Positions 16,584 to 25,523 are shown, numbered from the stretch's first letter. The stretch: DNA of 64,000 nucleotides from Nocardioides panaciterrulae (GCF_013409645.1 NZ_JACCBG010000001.1:1734001-1798000), one strand, 5' to 3'. The notes: generated from the letters alone by a model not told the origin. Numbers and translations: made by a program.

Positions 16584-17757
16584 CCGTCGCGCGGACCGGT
16601 CGGGCGCCGGAGTCCAGCCGGGCGAAGGGTGCGATGTCCTTGGCCCGCAGGATCCGGCGTTCGAAGAGGTAGAACGACGCGGTGGCCACCGGCAGCGTGA
16701 GCAGCAGGGTGCCGAGCACCACCGCGACGAAGTGCCCGGTGAAGACCTGGAGGTCGAGGACCCGGAAGACCAGGTTGAGGAAGAACATGTGCAGCGCGAA
16801 CACGCCGTACGAGATGTCGCCGAGCCAGACCGGCACCGGTCCGCTCAGCCGGGTGCGGGCCCAGCCGTCCCGCTCCGGGCCGAAGACCAGCGGCAGCAGG
16901 AAGAACGCGCCCGCGATCGTGTAGAGCACCAGCTTCGAGCCCGCCTCCCAGCCGCCGGGGGTGAGCAGCGTGCGGGGGCCGGCGACCGGCGACCAGGCGA
17001 TGGCGAAGACCGCGGCGGCGAGCACCCAGCAGCCGACCAGGTCGTGGCCGAGCCGCTCGACGGGGTGCGGGCGGGGGTCGACGGCCAGGCTCGCGGACAG
17101 CGCCGCGAAGCAGACGCCGACCAGGAACCAGGGCAGATAGCCCGGCAGCCATTGGGCGTAGTGCCCCTCGTGGCCCGGGACCTGCGCGGCCAGGACCTGC
17201 CAGACGAGCCCGAGCAGGGCCAGCACTCCGGCCCGCCGGTAGACGCTCGGCAGGTGCAGCCCGTCCGCCCTCCGTCCGCCGCGGACCAGGAGCAGGCAGA
17301 CGAGGGGGAGCAGCAGGTAGAACGCCACCTCCGTGCACAGGCTCCACATCTGGGTCAGCGAGCTGGCGAGCAGGTCGTGCCGGTAGAGCTGGGTGAGCGT
17401 GAGGTGGGTGAGCCAGTCGCGCCAGTCGGCGTCGTCGTTCACCGGGTCCAGCCACAGCGACAGCACCACGACCGCCCAGTAGAGCGGCAGGATGCGCAGC
17501 GCCCGCTTCCACAAGAAGTGCCGGGTCGAGGGCCACGGCCGGCCCAGGGCCCGGGTGAGGAAGTACGGGCGGCTCAGCAGGAAGCCCGACAGCACGAAGA
17601 ACAGCGTGACGCCGAAGTCCAGGCGGGCCAGCGCGGCGCCGGTCCAGCCGTGGTTGATCTGGCCGGTGTTGAAGGCGGCGTGGGTGAGCACGACCATCAA
17701 CGCACCGATGGCACGGACGGCGTTGAGCGTGGGGAAGCTGCGGTCGGAGAAGCTCAC
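16576..17757 (-). CDS. Acyltransferase 3 family membrane protein
   Basis: A 393-residue integral membrane acyltransferase with about 10 transmembrane helices. It has the family opening FPTLNAVRAIGALMVVLTHA (catalytic His) and DFGVTLFFVLSGFLLSRPYF, then the R-x10-H/R-type KRALRILPLYW segment. Such enzymes transfer acetyl, succinyl or fatty acyl groups from the cytoplasm to sugars at the membrane. M. tuberculosis Rv0228, in the syntenic block, is of the same family. GTG 17757 overlaps the upstream gene's stop (GTGA), making it the last gene of a three-gene operon with the two paralogous membrane proteins. It probably O-acylates the arabinan-like product of this locus; the acyl group is unknown. 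Confidence 0.85.
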   Translation of the reverse strand: MSFSDRSFPTLNAVRAIGALMVVLTHAAFNTGQINHGWTGAALARLDFGVTLFFVLSGFLLSRPYFLTRALGRPWPSTRHFLWKRALRILPLYWAVVVLSLWLDPVNDDADWRDWLTHLTLTQLYRHDLLASSLTQMWSLCTEVAFYLLLPLVCLLLVRGGRRADGLHLPSVYRRAGVLALLGLVWQVLAAQVPGHEGHYAQWLPGYLPWFLVGVCFAALSASLAVDPRPHPVERLGHDLVGCWVLAAAVFAIAWSPVAGPRTLLTPGGWEAGSKLVLYTIAGAFFLLPLVFGPERDGWARTRLSGPVPVWLGDISYGVFALHMFFLNLVFRVLDLQVFTGHFVAVVLGTLLLTLPVATASFYLFERRILRAKDIAPFARLDSGARPVRATVR

Positions 17758-19577
17758 GGGTGGAACTCCGTCCGGGGCACCGGCCGGCCCACCGTCACGT
17801 CGTTGGTGCACACGGTCACATTCTCTCCCAGGCCCGAGATCCGCACCTGGTCGAACTGGATGCCGCCGCGCAGGTAGAGCGCGTGCACGCCGGGCTGGAC
17901 GGTGGTCGTGTACGCCGCGTCCCCGGCCACGACCCGCACCGGGCTGGCCGCGCTGGCGAGGTAGCCGATCCGGACCCACCAGCCGCCGTAGGCGACCGGA
18001 CCGTTCAACGGGATCGTCCGGCCCGAGGCCCGGATGCGGTAGCCGCAGGAGCCGTGCGGGCCCGTCGGCGCGCGCCGGGCCACGGGCACCACCGCGGGCT
18101 CGACGTGGCCGTGGCCGTCGACCATCGACAGGCGGTCGGTCGCGATCTCGGTGAAGTCGGTGCGGTCGCGGAAGTCGCGCAGCAGGTAGCTCTGCAGGTT
18201 CAGCGGGTAGCCGATCGGCCACATGATCGTGTCGGGCACCGCATCGTCGATGAGCGGGACCGGCGCCGGAGCCTGCTCGAGGTCGCCCAGCAGGTGGGAG
18301 AAGTAGGGCCGGGCGATGTTGGCGTCCTGCCAGTGCACGGCGTACTGGGCGGAGGAGACCGTGGCCAGGACCGAGACGACCGAGACGAGCGCCGCGACGC
18401 GGGAGGGGTGGTCGAGCAGCTCGCTAGCCGCCCTCGGCTCGGCGCACTCGACGGCCCCCCGGATCGGCAGCACCGCACATCCCAGGGCCACGGCCGTCAC
18501 CGCCGCGAGCTCGCCCTGGTAGCGGTAGTCGAGGCTGATCTGGGCGCCGACGAACGAGACGCGGCCCGCGGTGACGAGCAGGATGCTGGAGCCGAGGAAG
18601 AACCCGGGCAGCAGCCAGGCGCGCAGGCTGCGGGTCCGGCAGCGCCGGATCTCGCGGGCGACCAGCACCACCAGCGCCACCCCGGCCAGGGCCACGAGAA
18701 TGTTGGGCTGCGGCACGGCCCCCTGCTGGAAGTACTGCCAGTGCAGCGGACCGCCGGCCATGGCGGCGGCCCACGCGTGGACGACCATGTTCGAGACCAC
18801 CTGGGGGAGGGCGTCGTTGTTGGCCCGGGCGGGGCTGAAGTTCAGCCCGACGACGACGTAGCCGGCGAGGTAGCCGCACGAGATCACGGCGTAGAGCACG
18901 ATGCCGGCCCGGTAGCGCTGCCACAGCCACCGGACCCGCGCGGGCAGGGAGCCGCGGGCGAAGTAGCAGAGCGAGAACAGGGCGAGTCCCCCCACCACCA
19001 GCAACGTCTTCTCGTAGAACGCGAGGCCGGCGAGCAGCCAGAGACAGGCGTGGACGGCGTGCCGGACCCGGCCGCGCCGCAGGTAGGACACGTGGCAGGC
19101 GAGGGCCCAGAACCAGACCACCTGCATCGGCAGCTGGTTGACACCCGCGGCCCACCAGATCGCGATCGGCATGGAGATCGCGCAGAACAGGTAGAGCGCC
19201 AGCGGCGGCAGGATCCCGCGCCGGGCACCGAACAGGCGCAGGAGGAGCACCAGGAGCCCGGCGTCGGCGAGGGCCTGCATGGCGAGCAGCACGGTGGCCG
19301 GCACCCGGAAGTCGAACGGGGCGACGAGGTCGGTCAGCCAGGTCAGGTACATGCCGGCGGGCATGACGTGGCCGGCGTAGGGCCGGGCGGCGACCCCCGG
19401 GGCCAGGCCGAGGTTGTTCATCCGGGAGATGAAGGCGAAGTCGTCGCCGAAGAACCACGCGCCGTAGGTCGCCCAGGCGCGGAAGAGCAGCTGGGCCGCC
19501 ACCATCGCCAGCGCGGCCTGCACGACGCGGTCGTGGCGCACCAGCCGTGCGGCGGTGCGCTCGTGGAGGCCGGTCAC
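17754..19577 (-). CDS. Large membrane protein, tandem paralogue 2 (GT-C-like, unknown)
   Basis: A 607-residue protein with about 10-11 hydrophobic helices in residues 15-410 and a C-terminal extracytoplasmic domain of about 170 residues, predicted beta-rich. The first loop has paired acids (WFFGDDFAFISRMNN, about residues 41-55), resembling the catalytic DD/DE position of GT-C glycosyltransferases. Signature segments shared with its neighbour at 19574-21394: HxMPAG, WWAAGxNQLPxQV, FYEKTLL, YRAGIV, GLxFSP, LDYRYQ/REYRYQ and a C-terminal VAYGGWWVRIGY / VIGGGWWIQMGY pair. I know no characterised member. GTG 19577 overlaps the upstream paralogue's stop (GTGA), and its own stop overlaps the acyltransferase start in the same way, so the three are translated as a unit. 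A glycosyltransferase role is likely but unproven. Confidence 0.7.
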   Translation of the reverse strand: MTGLHERTAARLVRHDRVVQAALAMVAAQLLFRAWATYGAWFFGDDFAFISRMNNLGLAPGVAARPYAGHVMPAGMYLTWLTDLVAPFDFRVPATVLLAMQALADAGLLVLLLRLFGARRGILPPLALYLFCAISMPIAIWWAAGVNQLPMQVVWFWALACHVSYLRRGRVRHAVHACLWLLAGLAFYEKTLLVVGGLALFSLCYFARGSLPARVRWLWQRYRAGIVLYAVISCGYLAGYVVVGLNFSPARANNDALPQVVSNMVVHAWAAAMAGGPLHWQYFQQGAVPQPNILVALAGVALVVLVAREIRRCRTRSLRAWLLPGFFLGSSILLVTAGRVSFVGAQISLDYRYQGELAAVTAVALGCAVLPIRGAVECAEPRAASELLDHPSRVAALVSVVSVLATVSSAQYAVHWQDANIARPYFSHLLGDLEQAPAPVPLIDDAVPDTIMWPIGYPLNLQSYLLRDFRDRTDFTEIATDRLSMVDGHGHVEPAVVPVARRAPTGPHGSCGYRIRASGRTIPLNGPVAYGGWWVRIGYLASAASPVRVVAGDAAYTTTVQPGVHALYLRGGIQFDQVRISGLGENVTVCTNDVTVGRPVPRTEFHP

Positions 19578-21394
19578 GGCGCGGTCACCCCCGGGACGGG
19601 GATGCCGAGCGTCACGTCCACGACGCAGAGGTCGTTGCGCCGCGGGTACCCGCTCACCGTCACCGCCTGGAACTGGCCGGACGCCTGCACGAACACGTTG
19701 TGCAGTCCCTTCGGAAGGTCGAGGTCATGCACATCGTCACCCGCGGTGACGCGAAGGGAAACCGGCCGCGGGCTCGCGTACCCCATCTGGATCCACCAGC
19801 CGCCCCCGATCACCGGGCCGTCGAGGGGGATCCGGGTGCGCGCGCCGGTCAGCGGGTAGCCGCAGCCGGCGGCGGGCACCATCCGCCGGGTCGGGGGGAT
19901 GACCACCGGCGCCAGCCGGCCCTGGTCGTCGAACATGTAGAGCCGGTCGATCGACTGCCGGGGGTAGCGGGTCTCGGACGCCCAGGGGCGGAAGAGGTGG
20001 CTGTAGGCGTTCTCGGGGTAGCGGAAGGCCCACAGCAGGCTGGTCGGGACGCCGGTGTCGACCAGCGGCACGGGAGGGTCCGGGGCGGTGGCCAGGCTGT
20101 GCCGCACCTCGTCGATGTAGGCCCGGGTCGGGTTGCGCTGCTGCCACAGGTCGACGTACCGCGTGCTCGAGACCATCGCGACCGTCGTCACCGCGAGCGT
20201 GGCCAGCGCCACCAGGCTGCGACGTTCGTAGCTGCGCGGCACGTCCGGGCGCAGCTCGTTGACCTCCACCGCTCCCCGCAGCGGCAGGAACGCCAGGCCG
20301 AGGCAGAGCACGAACAGGGCGCCGGACTCGGTCTGGTAGCGGTACTCGCGGGCGATGTCCGGGCCGACGATGTTGGCGCGCGCCGAGGCGAGCAGCGCGA
20401 CGTTGGCGAACAGCGTGAACGCCAGCAGCCACCAGGCGCGGGCGCTCAGGGTGCGCGTGCGCTGGCCGTACCACGCCACCCCGCCCACCAGCAGCCACGA
20501 GGCGAGCTGGACGAGCTGGGAGGGGTCGGCGATCGAGCCCACGGTCAGCGGTTCCCAGGTCAGCGGGCCGCCGACCACCGCCGGCAGGCAGGCGACCGCC
20601 ACCAGGTTCCAGACGATCGGGGTCCACGACTGGCCGCCGCTGTTGCTGGGGGAGAAGTCCAGGCCCCACGCGACGTACGCGGCCAGGTAGCCGGCCGCGA
20701 GGACCGAGTGCGCGACGATCCCGGCGCGATAGCCCGACCAGAGGCCCCGGAGTCGCTCGGGGGTGTTGCCGGTGCAGAACCAGCCCAGCGCGAGGATCGC
20801 GTAGACGCCGAAGAGCAGCAGGGTCTTCTCGTAGAACAGCAGGCCCGCGGTGGTCCAGGCCAGGGTCGCGACCAGGTGGCGGATCCGGGCGGTGCGCAGG
20901 TAGGCGAGGTGGGCGTGCAGGCCGAAGACCAGGGCGACCTGCAGCGGCAGCTGGTTGATCCCGGCGGCCCACCACAGGCCGGCGGGCAGCGTGAAGACAT
21001 AGGCCAGGTAGCCGGTCAGCAGCACCAGCACGAACGGCCGGCGGCCGAAGCACGAGAGCAGCAGCCGCAGCATGCCCACCCCCGCCAGCCCCTGGAGGGC
21101 CAGCAGCACGACCCACCACGGCGTCCAGTCGTAGACCGCCCACTTCGTCAGCAGCCAGGTGGCGGCGAAGCCGGCCGGCATCAGGTGCCCGCCGTAGGAC
21201 TCGAAGAGGTAGTGCCAGCCGAACGGGAGGTTCATCGCCCGCGACATGAAGGCCAGGTCGTCGAAGTAGAACCAGGACCCCGACAGCGCCCAGGCGCGGT
21301 AGCCGAGCTGGGCCGCCACGAGGGCCAGGCCGACCAGCACGATCGCCCTGTGCCCGAGCAACGCCCCGGCGTACCGTCGTAGTCGGGCGAACAC
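19574..21394 (-). CDS. Large membrane protein, tandem paralogue 1 (GT-C-like, unknown)
   Basis: A 606-residue protein of the same design as its downstream neighbour: about 10-11 helices then a C-terminal extracytoplasmic beta-rich domain. The first loop reads SWFYFDDLAFMSRAMN, again with an Asp pair after the first helix. Shared blocks include HLMPAGFAATWL, LWWAAGINQLPLQ, LLFYEKTLLL and GGWWIQMGY. GTG 21394 is chosen because it yields the same length and N-terminal topology as the paralogue; ATG 21427 is an alternative, and neither has a strong ribosome-binding site. The pair most likely arose by tandem duplication and then diverged considerably, which suggests two distinct linkages or acceptors. 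First gene of the operon that ends in the acyltransferase. Confidence 0.7.
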   Translation of the reverse strand: MFARLRRYAGALLGHRAIVLVGLALVAAQLGYRAWALSGSWFYFDDLAFMSRAMNLPFGWHYLFESYGGHLMPAGFAATWLLTKWAVYDWTPWWVVLLALQGLAGVGMLRLLLSCFGRRPFVLVLLTGYLAYVFTLPAGLWWAAGINQLPLQVALVFGLHAHLAYLRTARIRHLVATLAWTTAGLLFYEKTLLLFGVYAILALGWFCTGNTPERLRGLWSGYRAGIVAHSVLAAGYLAAYVAWGLDFSPSNSGGQSWTPIVWNLVAVACLPAVVGGPLTWEPLTVGSIADPSQLVQLASWLLVGGVAWYGQRTRTLSARAWWLLAFTLFANVALLASARANIVGPDIAREYRYQTESGALFVLCLGLAFLPLRGAVEVNELRPDVPRSYERRSLVALATLAVTTVAMVSSTRYVDLWQQRNPTRAYIDEVRHSLATAPDPPVPLVDTGVPTSLLWAFRYPENAYSHLFRPWASETRYPRQSIDRLYMFDDQGRLAPVVIPPTRRMVPAAGCGYPLTGARTRIPLDGPVIGGGWWIQMGYASPRPVSLRVTAGDDVHDLDLPKGLHNVFVQASGQFQAVTVSGYPRRNDLCVVDVTLGIPVPGVTAP

Positions 21395-21474
21395 GGGCGG
21401 GACTATCTCACAGGAGACGCACCCCATCTTGGCGAACCTCGCGATGAAGCCCACGAGGGCCGGTGTCCCGATGC

Positions 21475-21480
21475 TACGGT
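21475..21480 (+). promoter_or_regulatory. Candidate -10 element (TACGGT) for the DUF3068 gene
   Basis: TACGGT lies about 47 nt upstream of the start at 21527, in the 132-bp gap between divergent genes. No clear -35 element is seen. Confidence 0.3.
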
Positions 21481-21526
21481 TCGGTAACTCGCGGCCCCAC
21501 GGGGGGCACTCCTGGGGAGGGGAATC

Positions 21527-22477
21527 GTGAAGCGCAGGTGGTTGGGTGCGGTGCTGGTGGCGCTGGGCGCCTTCCTGATCGTCGCCGCCGTGGTCGCCCA
21601 GACCTGGGCACCCGACAACGTCAAGCGGACGCCGATCGACGTCAACAGCACGACGCACCTCGGGGGTTCCGCGGACAAGCTGAACCCCAAGACCGGCAAG
21701 CTCGAGAGCTACCCGATCTACGTCCTCGACATCAACCAGAACGACAGCAACCGATCCGACGGCTCGGTCGCGGTCTTCGTGCGGACGACCTGCGTGGTCA
21801 TCGACAACGGCCAGAAGCAGGTCTGTCCGAGCGACAAGGACCCGAACCTGATCGACGTCACCATCGACACGTTCGCGACCGACCGGCACACCGCGATGTC
21901 GATCAACGACCCGCAGTACCTGCCGAAGAACTTCGTGCCGCACACCGGGCTGGTCAACAAGTTCCCGTTCGACGCCCAGAAGCAGACCTACCCCTACTGG
22001 GACAACGTCCTCCAGGCGCCGGTGGACGCGGTCTACCAGCGCACGGCCGAGGTGAAGGGGCTCCAGACCTACGTCTACCGGGCCGTGACCAAGAACGCGA
22101 AGGTCGACGTGATCGCCGGCACCCCCGACTCCAAGCCGGTCAAGGGCACCTACGACGACGTCCGGGACGTGTACGTCGACCCGCACACCGGCAGCATCGT
22201 CGACCAGGCCGAGAGCCAGCAGCGATACCTCACCGACGGCACCAAGATCCTCGACCTGAAGGCCGAGTTCACCAGCGCCGAGCAGCAGGCCAAGGTCGAC
22301 GAGGCCCGATCCAAGTGGAGCCAGATCACGATGGTGCTCGACACCGTGCCGCTGGTCGGCTATGCGGTGGGCATCCCGGTGCTCCTGATCGGCCTGGCGC
22401 TGCTCTTCCTCCGCCGCCGCGGCGACCAGCCGGCGGCGCCGGAACCGGAGCGGACCGAGACGCCCGTGGGTGTGTGA
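21527..22477 (+). CDS. DUF3068 membrane-anchored protein (Rv0227c-like)
   Basis: A 316-residue protein with an N-terminal helix (WLGAVLVALGAFLIVAAVVA), a large extracytoplasmic domain of about 245 residues, and a C-terminal helix (VGYAVGIPVLLIGLALLFL) followed by a basic, Pro-rich cytoplasmic tail. This two-anchor topology and the Y/W-rich middle (KQTYPYWDNV, DPHTGSIVD) fit the actinobacterial DUF3068 family; I recall M. tuberculosis Rv0227c, next to Rv0226c and Rv0228, as a member. GTG 21527 has a strong upstream GGGGAGGGG site (21514-21522). Divergent from the paralogue operon. It probably acts at the membrane in the same glycan pathway, perhaps as a scaffold. Confidence 0.78.
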   Translation: MKRRWLGAVLVALGAFLIVAAVVAQTWAPDNVKRTPIDVNSTTHLGGSADKLNPKTGKLESYPIYVLDINQNDSNRSDGSVAVFVRTTCVVIDNGQKQVCPSDKDPNLIDVTIDTFATDRHTAMSINDPQYLPKNFVPHTGLVNKFPFDAQKQTYPYWDNVLQAPVDAVYQRTAEVKGLQTYVYRAVTKNAKVDVIAGTPDSKPVKGTYDDVRDVYVDPHTGSIVDQAESQQRYLTDGTKILDLKAEFTSAEQQAKVDEARSKWSQITMVLDTVPLVGYAVGIPVLLIGLALLFLRRRGDQPAAPEPERTETPVGV

Positions 22478-22540
22478 GCTCCCCCTCGATGAGGGGCACG
22501 CTGGGGTAGGTGTGTCGGTCCCGGGTGCCAGAGTGTCCTG

Positions 22541-24202
22541 GTGACCCGGATCTCGCTCTCGCGACTGCCGGGCGACGGGGTGCTCGTCGTCGAGGGCGGG
22601 GGCGAGCTCGAGCAGCCGATGGCCGACCTGCCGGGGTTCGTCGCCGCCCGCGAGGAGGAGGCTCCCCGCTGGGTGTGGGACGACACCGCGCGGTGGTACC
22701 CCCCGCTGCTGGCCGCCGGAGTGCGGGTCGGGCGGTGCCACGACCTGCGGCTCGGTCGCCAGCTGCTCCGGCGGGCGCCCGCCGCGGACGCGCGACTGCT
22801 GGTCGGTCCGGAGTCCGAGCACTGGGACCGGCTGCGGCCGGCCGTCGCGTTCGAGACCGGCCTGTTCGCGGTCGACGAGGCGGCCGAGCGGCTGCGCGCC
22901 GACCTCGAGGATGCCCGGCAGCTGGCCACCGTGGCGGCGTCGCGGGAGCCGGCACGCCTCGGGCTGCTGCTCGCGGCGGAGTCGGCGGGTGCGCTCGCCG
23001 CCGCCGAGATGACGCACGCGGGCGTGCCGTGGCGCGTCGACGTCCACGAACGGTTGTTGGCGCAGGTGCTCGGCCCGCGGCCGCCACGCGGCGCCCGACC
23101 GCAGGGGCTGGAAGCGTTGGCCGCCGAGGTCCGGGAGGCGTTCGAGGCGCCGGACCTCAACCCCGACTCGCGGCCCGAGCTGCTGAGCGCGCTGGGCCGC
23201 GCCGGGCTGAAGGTCGCCGACACGCGCGCGTCATCGCTGCGCGCGCTCGAGCACCCGGGCATCGCCCCGCTGCTGCAGTACAAGCAGCTCGCGCACCTGT
23301 TCCAGACCAACGGCTGGGCGTGGCTCGACCAGTGGGTGAGTGGAGGCCGGTTCCGGCCGTCGTACCAGCCGGCGGGCTCGGCGACGGGACGGTGGGCGTC
23401 GAACGGCGGCGGGGCGCTGTCGATCCCGGCCCAGATCCGGCCCGCGGCGGTGGCGGACGACGGCTGGGCGTTCGTGGTCGCCGACGTCGCCCAGCTCGAG
23501 CCGCGCGTGCTGGCCGGCATGAGTCGCGACCGCGCGCTGGCTCGCTCGGCGCGGGGGGCCGACCTCTACCAGGGGATGGTCGACGACGGCGCGGTGGCGA
23601 CCCGCAAGAACGCCAAGCTGGGCCTGCTCGGCGCGATGTACGGCGCCACCAGCGGGGAGAGCGGCCGCATGGTCGCGGAGCTCACCCGGCGCTACCCCGA
23701 CGCGTTCGGCCTGGTCGAGCAGGCGGCCCGCGCCGGTGAGCGGGGCGAGGTGGTGCGCACGCTGCTGGGGCGGGGGTCGCCGAGCCTGCTCGAGGGACTG
23801 GGCGAGGCCTGGGACCACGACCCCGGCGACGCGCCCGCCGACCCGGACAGCCGAGCCCGCTACCGACGTGCGTACGGCCGGTTCACCCGCAACTTCGTCG
23901 TCCAGGGCACCGGCGCCGAGTGGGCGCTGTGCTGGATCGCGGACCTGCGCAACCGGCTCTGGCGGCTGGGCGGGACCGGCCCGCTCGAGTCCCGTGCGCA
24001 CCTGGTCCTCTTCCTTCACGACGAGGTCGTCGTGCACACCCCGGCCGCGCTCGCCGACGCGGTCGTCGAGCAGGCGGCCGGAGCCGCGGCCACGGCCGGG
24101 AGCCTGATGTTCCGCGAGCTCGCCGTCGACTTCCCGCTCACGACCTCGATCGTCCGGTCCTACGCCGACGCCGGCAAGCCGGGCGCAGCGGAAGGGTCCT
24201 GA
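22541..24202 (+). CDS. Family A DNA polymerase-like protein (stand-alone, exonuclease domain degenerate)
   Basis: A 553-residue protein usually annotated in actinobacteria as bifunctional 3'-5' exonuclease/DNA polymerase. The polymerase core is intact: motif A DVAQLEPRVLA (about residue 313), motif B RKNAKLGLLGAMYGA (about 354, with the R-x3-K and Y-G positions) and motif C LHDEVV (about 492). The N-terminal 200 residues occupy the exonuclease position, but I find no D-x-E in the first strand (VLVVEGGGELEQ) and only a weak CHDLRL in the second, so proofreading activity is doubtful. At 553 residues it lacks the 5' nuclease domain of PolA. GTG 22541 is preceded by a poor -10 (CAGAGT) at 6 nt. 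A role in repair or damage bypass is inference. Confidence 0.85.
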   Translation: MTRISLSRLPGDGVLVVEGGGELEQPMADLPGFVAAREEEAPRWVWDDTARWYPPLLAAGVRVGRCHDLRLGRQLLRRAPAADARLLVGPESEHWDRLRPAVAFETGLFAVDEAAERLRADLEDARQLATVAASREPARLGLLLAAESAGALAAAEMTHAGVPWRVDVHERLLAQVLGPRPPRGARPQGLEALAAEVREAFEAPDLNPDSRPELLSALGRAGLKVADTRASSLRALEHPGIAPLLQYKQLAHLFQTNGWAWLDQWVSGGRFRPSYQPAGSATGRWASNGGGALSIPAQIRPAAVADDGWAFVVADVAQLEPRVLAGMSRDRALARSARGADLYQGMVDDGAVATRKNAKLGLLGAMYGATSGESGRMVAELTRRYPDAFGLVEQAARAGERGEVVRTLLGRGSPSLLEGLGEAWDHDPGDAPADPDSRARYRRAYGRFTRNFVVQGTGAEWALCWIADLRNRLWRLGGTGPLESRAHLVLFLHDEVVVHTPAALADAVVEQAAGAAATAGSLMFRELAVDFPLTTSIVRSYADAGKPGAAEGS

Positions 24203-24259
24203 GCCGAGCAGCAGCGCCGGCGTCGGGGAACGGGCTTGGTCAGAGCCAGGGGGTCAGGG

Positions 24260-25444
24260 TCAGGCGGCGCCGGCCGCCGGGTGCGGCTGGCTCGCGGGAG
24301 CACGCAGCATCTCGATCACCCGGCTGGGGGTGCTGCTCCACGTGGTCCGGGCCAGCCAGTCGTTGGGCAGGGAGAGTCGCAGCACCTTGTGCCAGGCGCT
24401 CGCGACCTGCTGCGGCAGCGGGGCGGTGTGGTAGCGCAGCCCGAAGCGGTCGAAGAGCTCGCGCACCCGCGGGGCGATCTGCTGGTACCTGTTGGACGGC
24501 AGGTCCGGGAACAGGTGGTGCTCGATCTGGTGGGAGAGGTTGCCGCTGAGCAGGTGGATCAGCGGGGGTCCCGAGATGTTGGCCGAGCCCAGCATCTGGC
24601 GCAGGTACCACTGGCCGCGGGTCTCCTCGGGGTCGAGCGCCTCCTGCTCGAAGGTCTCGACCCCTTCGGGGAAGTGGCCGCACATGATCACCGAGTGGCT
24701 CCACAGGTTCCGGATCAGGTTCGCGGTGAGGTTGGCGGTCAGCGTGGAGCGGAACGCCGGCCCCGACAGCGCGGGGTGGACCACGTAGTCCTTCAGCACC
24801 TGTCGGCGCACCTTGCGCAGCGTCTTGCCCAGGCGGCCTCGGAGCCCGGGGGTGAGCCCGTGGCCCTGCCGCAGCGTCTCCCCGAGGTCGAGGTCGTACA
24901 TCGCGATGCCGTACTCGAAGATGCAGGCGTTGATGAGGTTCCACAGCGGCTGGGCCAGATGACGGCGCTCCCAGGGCTGGTCCTCGTCGACCCGGATGAT
25001 GCCGTACCCGAGGTCGTTGTCCTTGCCGAGGATGTTGGTGTAGCGGTGGTGCATCTGGTTGTGCGCACGCTTCCACTCGGAGGCGGGCGTGGCATGGTCC
25101 CACTCCCAGGTCGTGGAGTGGATCTTCGGATCGCGCATCCAGTCCCACTGGCCGTGCAGGACGTTGTGGCCGATCTCCATGTTGTCGAGGACCTTGGCCA
25201 GCGCCAGCCCGACGGTCCCCAGGAGCCACGCCGGCCGGTGGCGGGAGAACAGCAGGACCACCCGGCTGCCCAGCTCCAGCGTGCGCTGCGCACCGATGAC
25301 GCGTCGGATGTAGCGCGCGTCGTCAGCCCCCCGGTCGTCGATGACGTCCTGCCTGATCCTGTCCAGCTCGGTGCGCAGCTGCTCGACGTCCTCGGCCGAC
25401 AAGTGGGCGATGGGGCTGATGGGTTTTCTCTCCACTGCGGTCAC
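24260..25444 (-). CDS. Membrane fatty acid desaturase
   Basis: A 394-residue diiron acyl desaturase of the membrane FADS family. The three His boxes are HNVLH (residues 93-97), HNQMHH (128-133) and HQIEHH (about 320), spaced as in acyl-CoA/acyl-lipid desaturases such as mycobacterial DesA3. The fatty-acid chain position attacked cannot be read from sequence, though delta-9 is common. Hydrophobic segments flank the boxes; the first 60 residues are a soluble helical extension. GTG 25444 is used as start because it begins the conserved N-terminal region; it lacks a visible ribosome-binding site, and a second GTG lies 9 nt further in. Convergent with the polymerase gene. No reductase partner (ferredoxin or Rv3230c-like flavoprotein) is next to it. 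Confidence 0.88.
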   Translation of the reverse strand: MTAVERKPISPIAHLSAEDVEQLRTELDRIRQDVIDDRGADDARYIRRVIGAQRTLELGSRVVLLFSRHRPAWLLGTVGLALAKVLDNMEIGHNVLHGQWDWMRDPKIHSTTWEWDHATPASEWKRAHNQMHHRYTNILGKDNDLGYGIIRVDEDQPWERRHLAQPLWNLINACIFEYGIAMYDLDLGETLRQGHGLTPGLRGRLGKTLRKVRRQVLKDYVVHPALSGPAFRSTLTANLTANLIRNLWSHSVIMCGHFPEGVETFEQEALDPEETRGQWYLRQMLGSANISGPPLIHLLSGNLSHQIEHHLFPDLPSNRYQQIAPRVRELFDRFGLRYHTAPLPQQVASAWHKVLRLSLPNDWLARTTWSSTPSRVIEMLRAPASQPHPAAGAA

Positions 25445-25523
25445 GTGTAGTTCGTACCCCCACCGGGACCGCCCACGCACATCGAGGGCTGCGCGGTCGT
25501 CCCCGAAGGCAGGTGGAGCGTCG

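Noticed and set aside
15185..17536. Long minus-strand frame spanning the end of aftD and the acyltransferase
   Set aside because: It is a shadow of two coding genes; the acyltransferase frame at 16576-17757 has the true motifs.
24203..24259. Terminator between the polymerase and desaturase genes
   Set aside because: No stable symmetrical hairpin could be drawn in the 57-bp gap.
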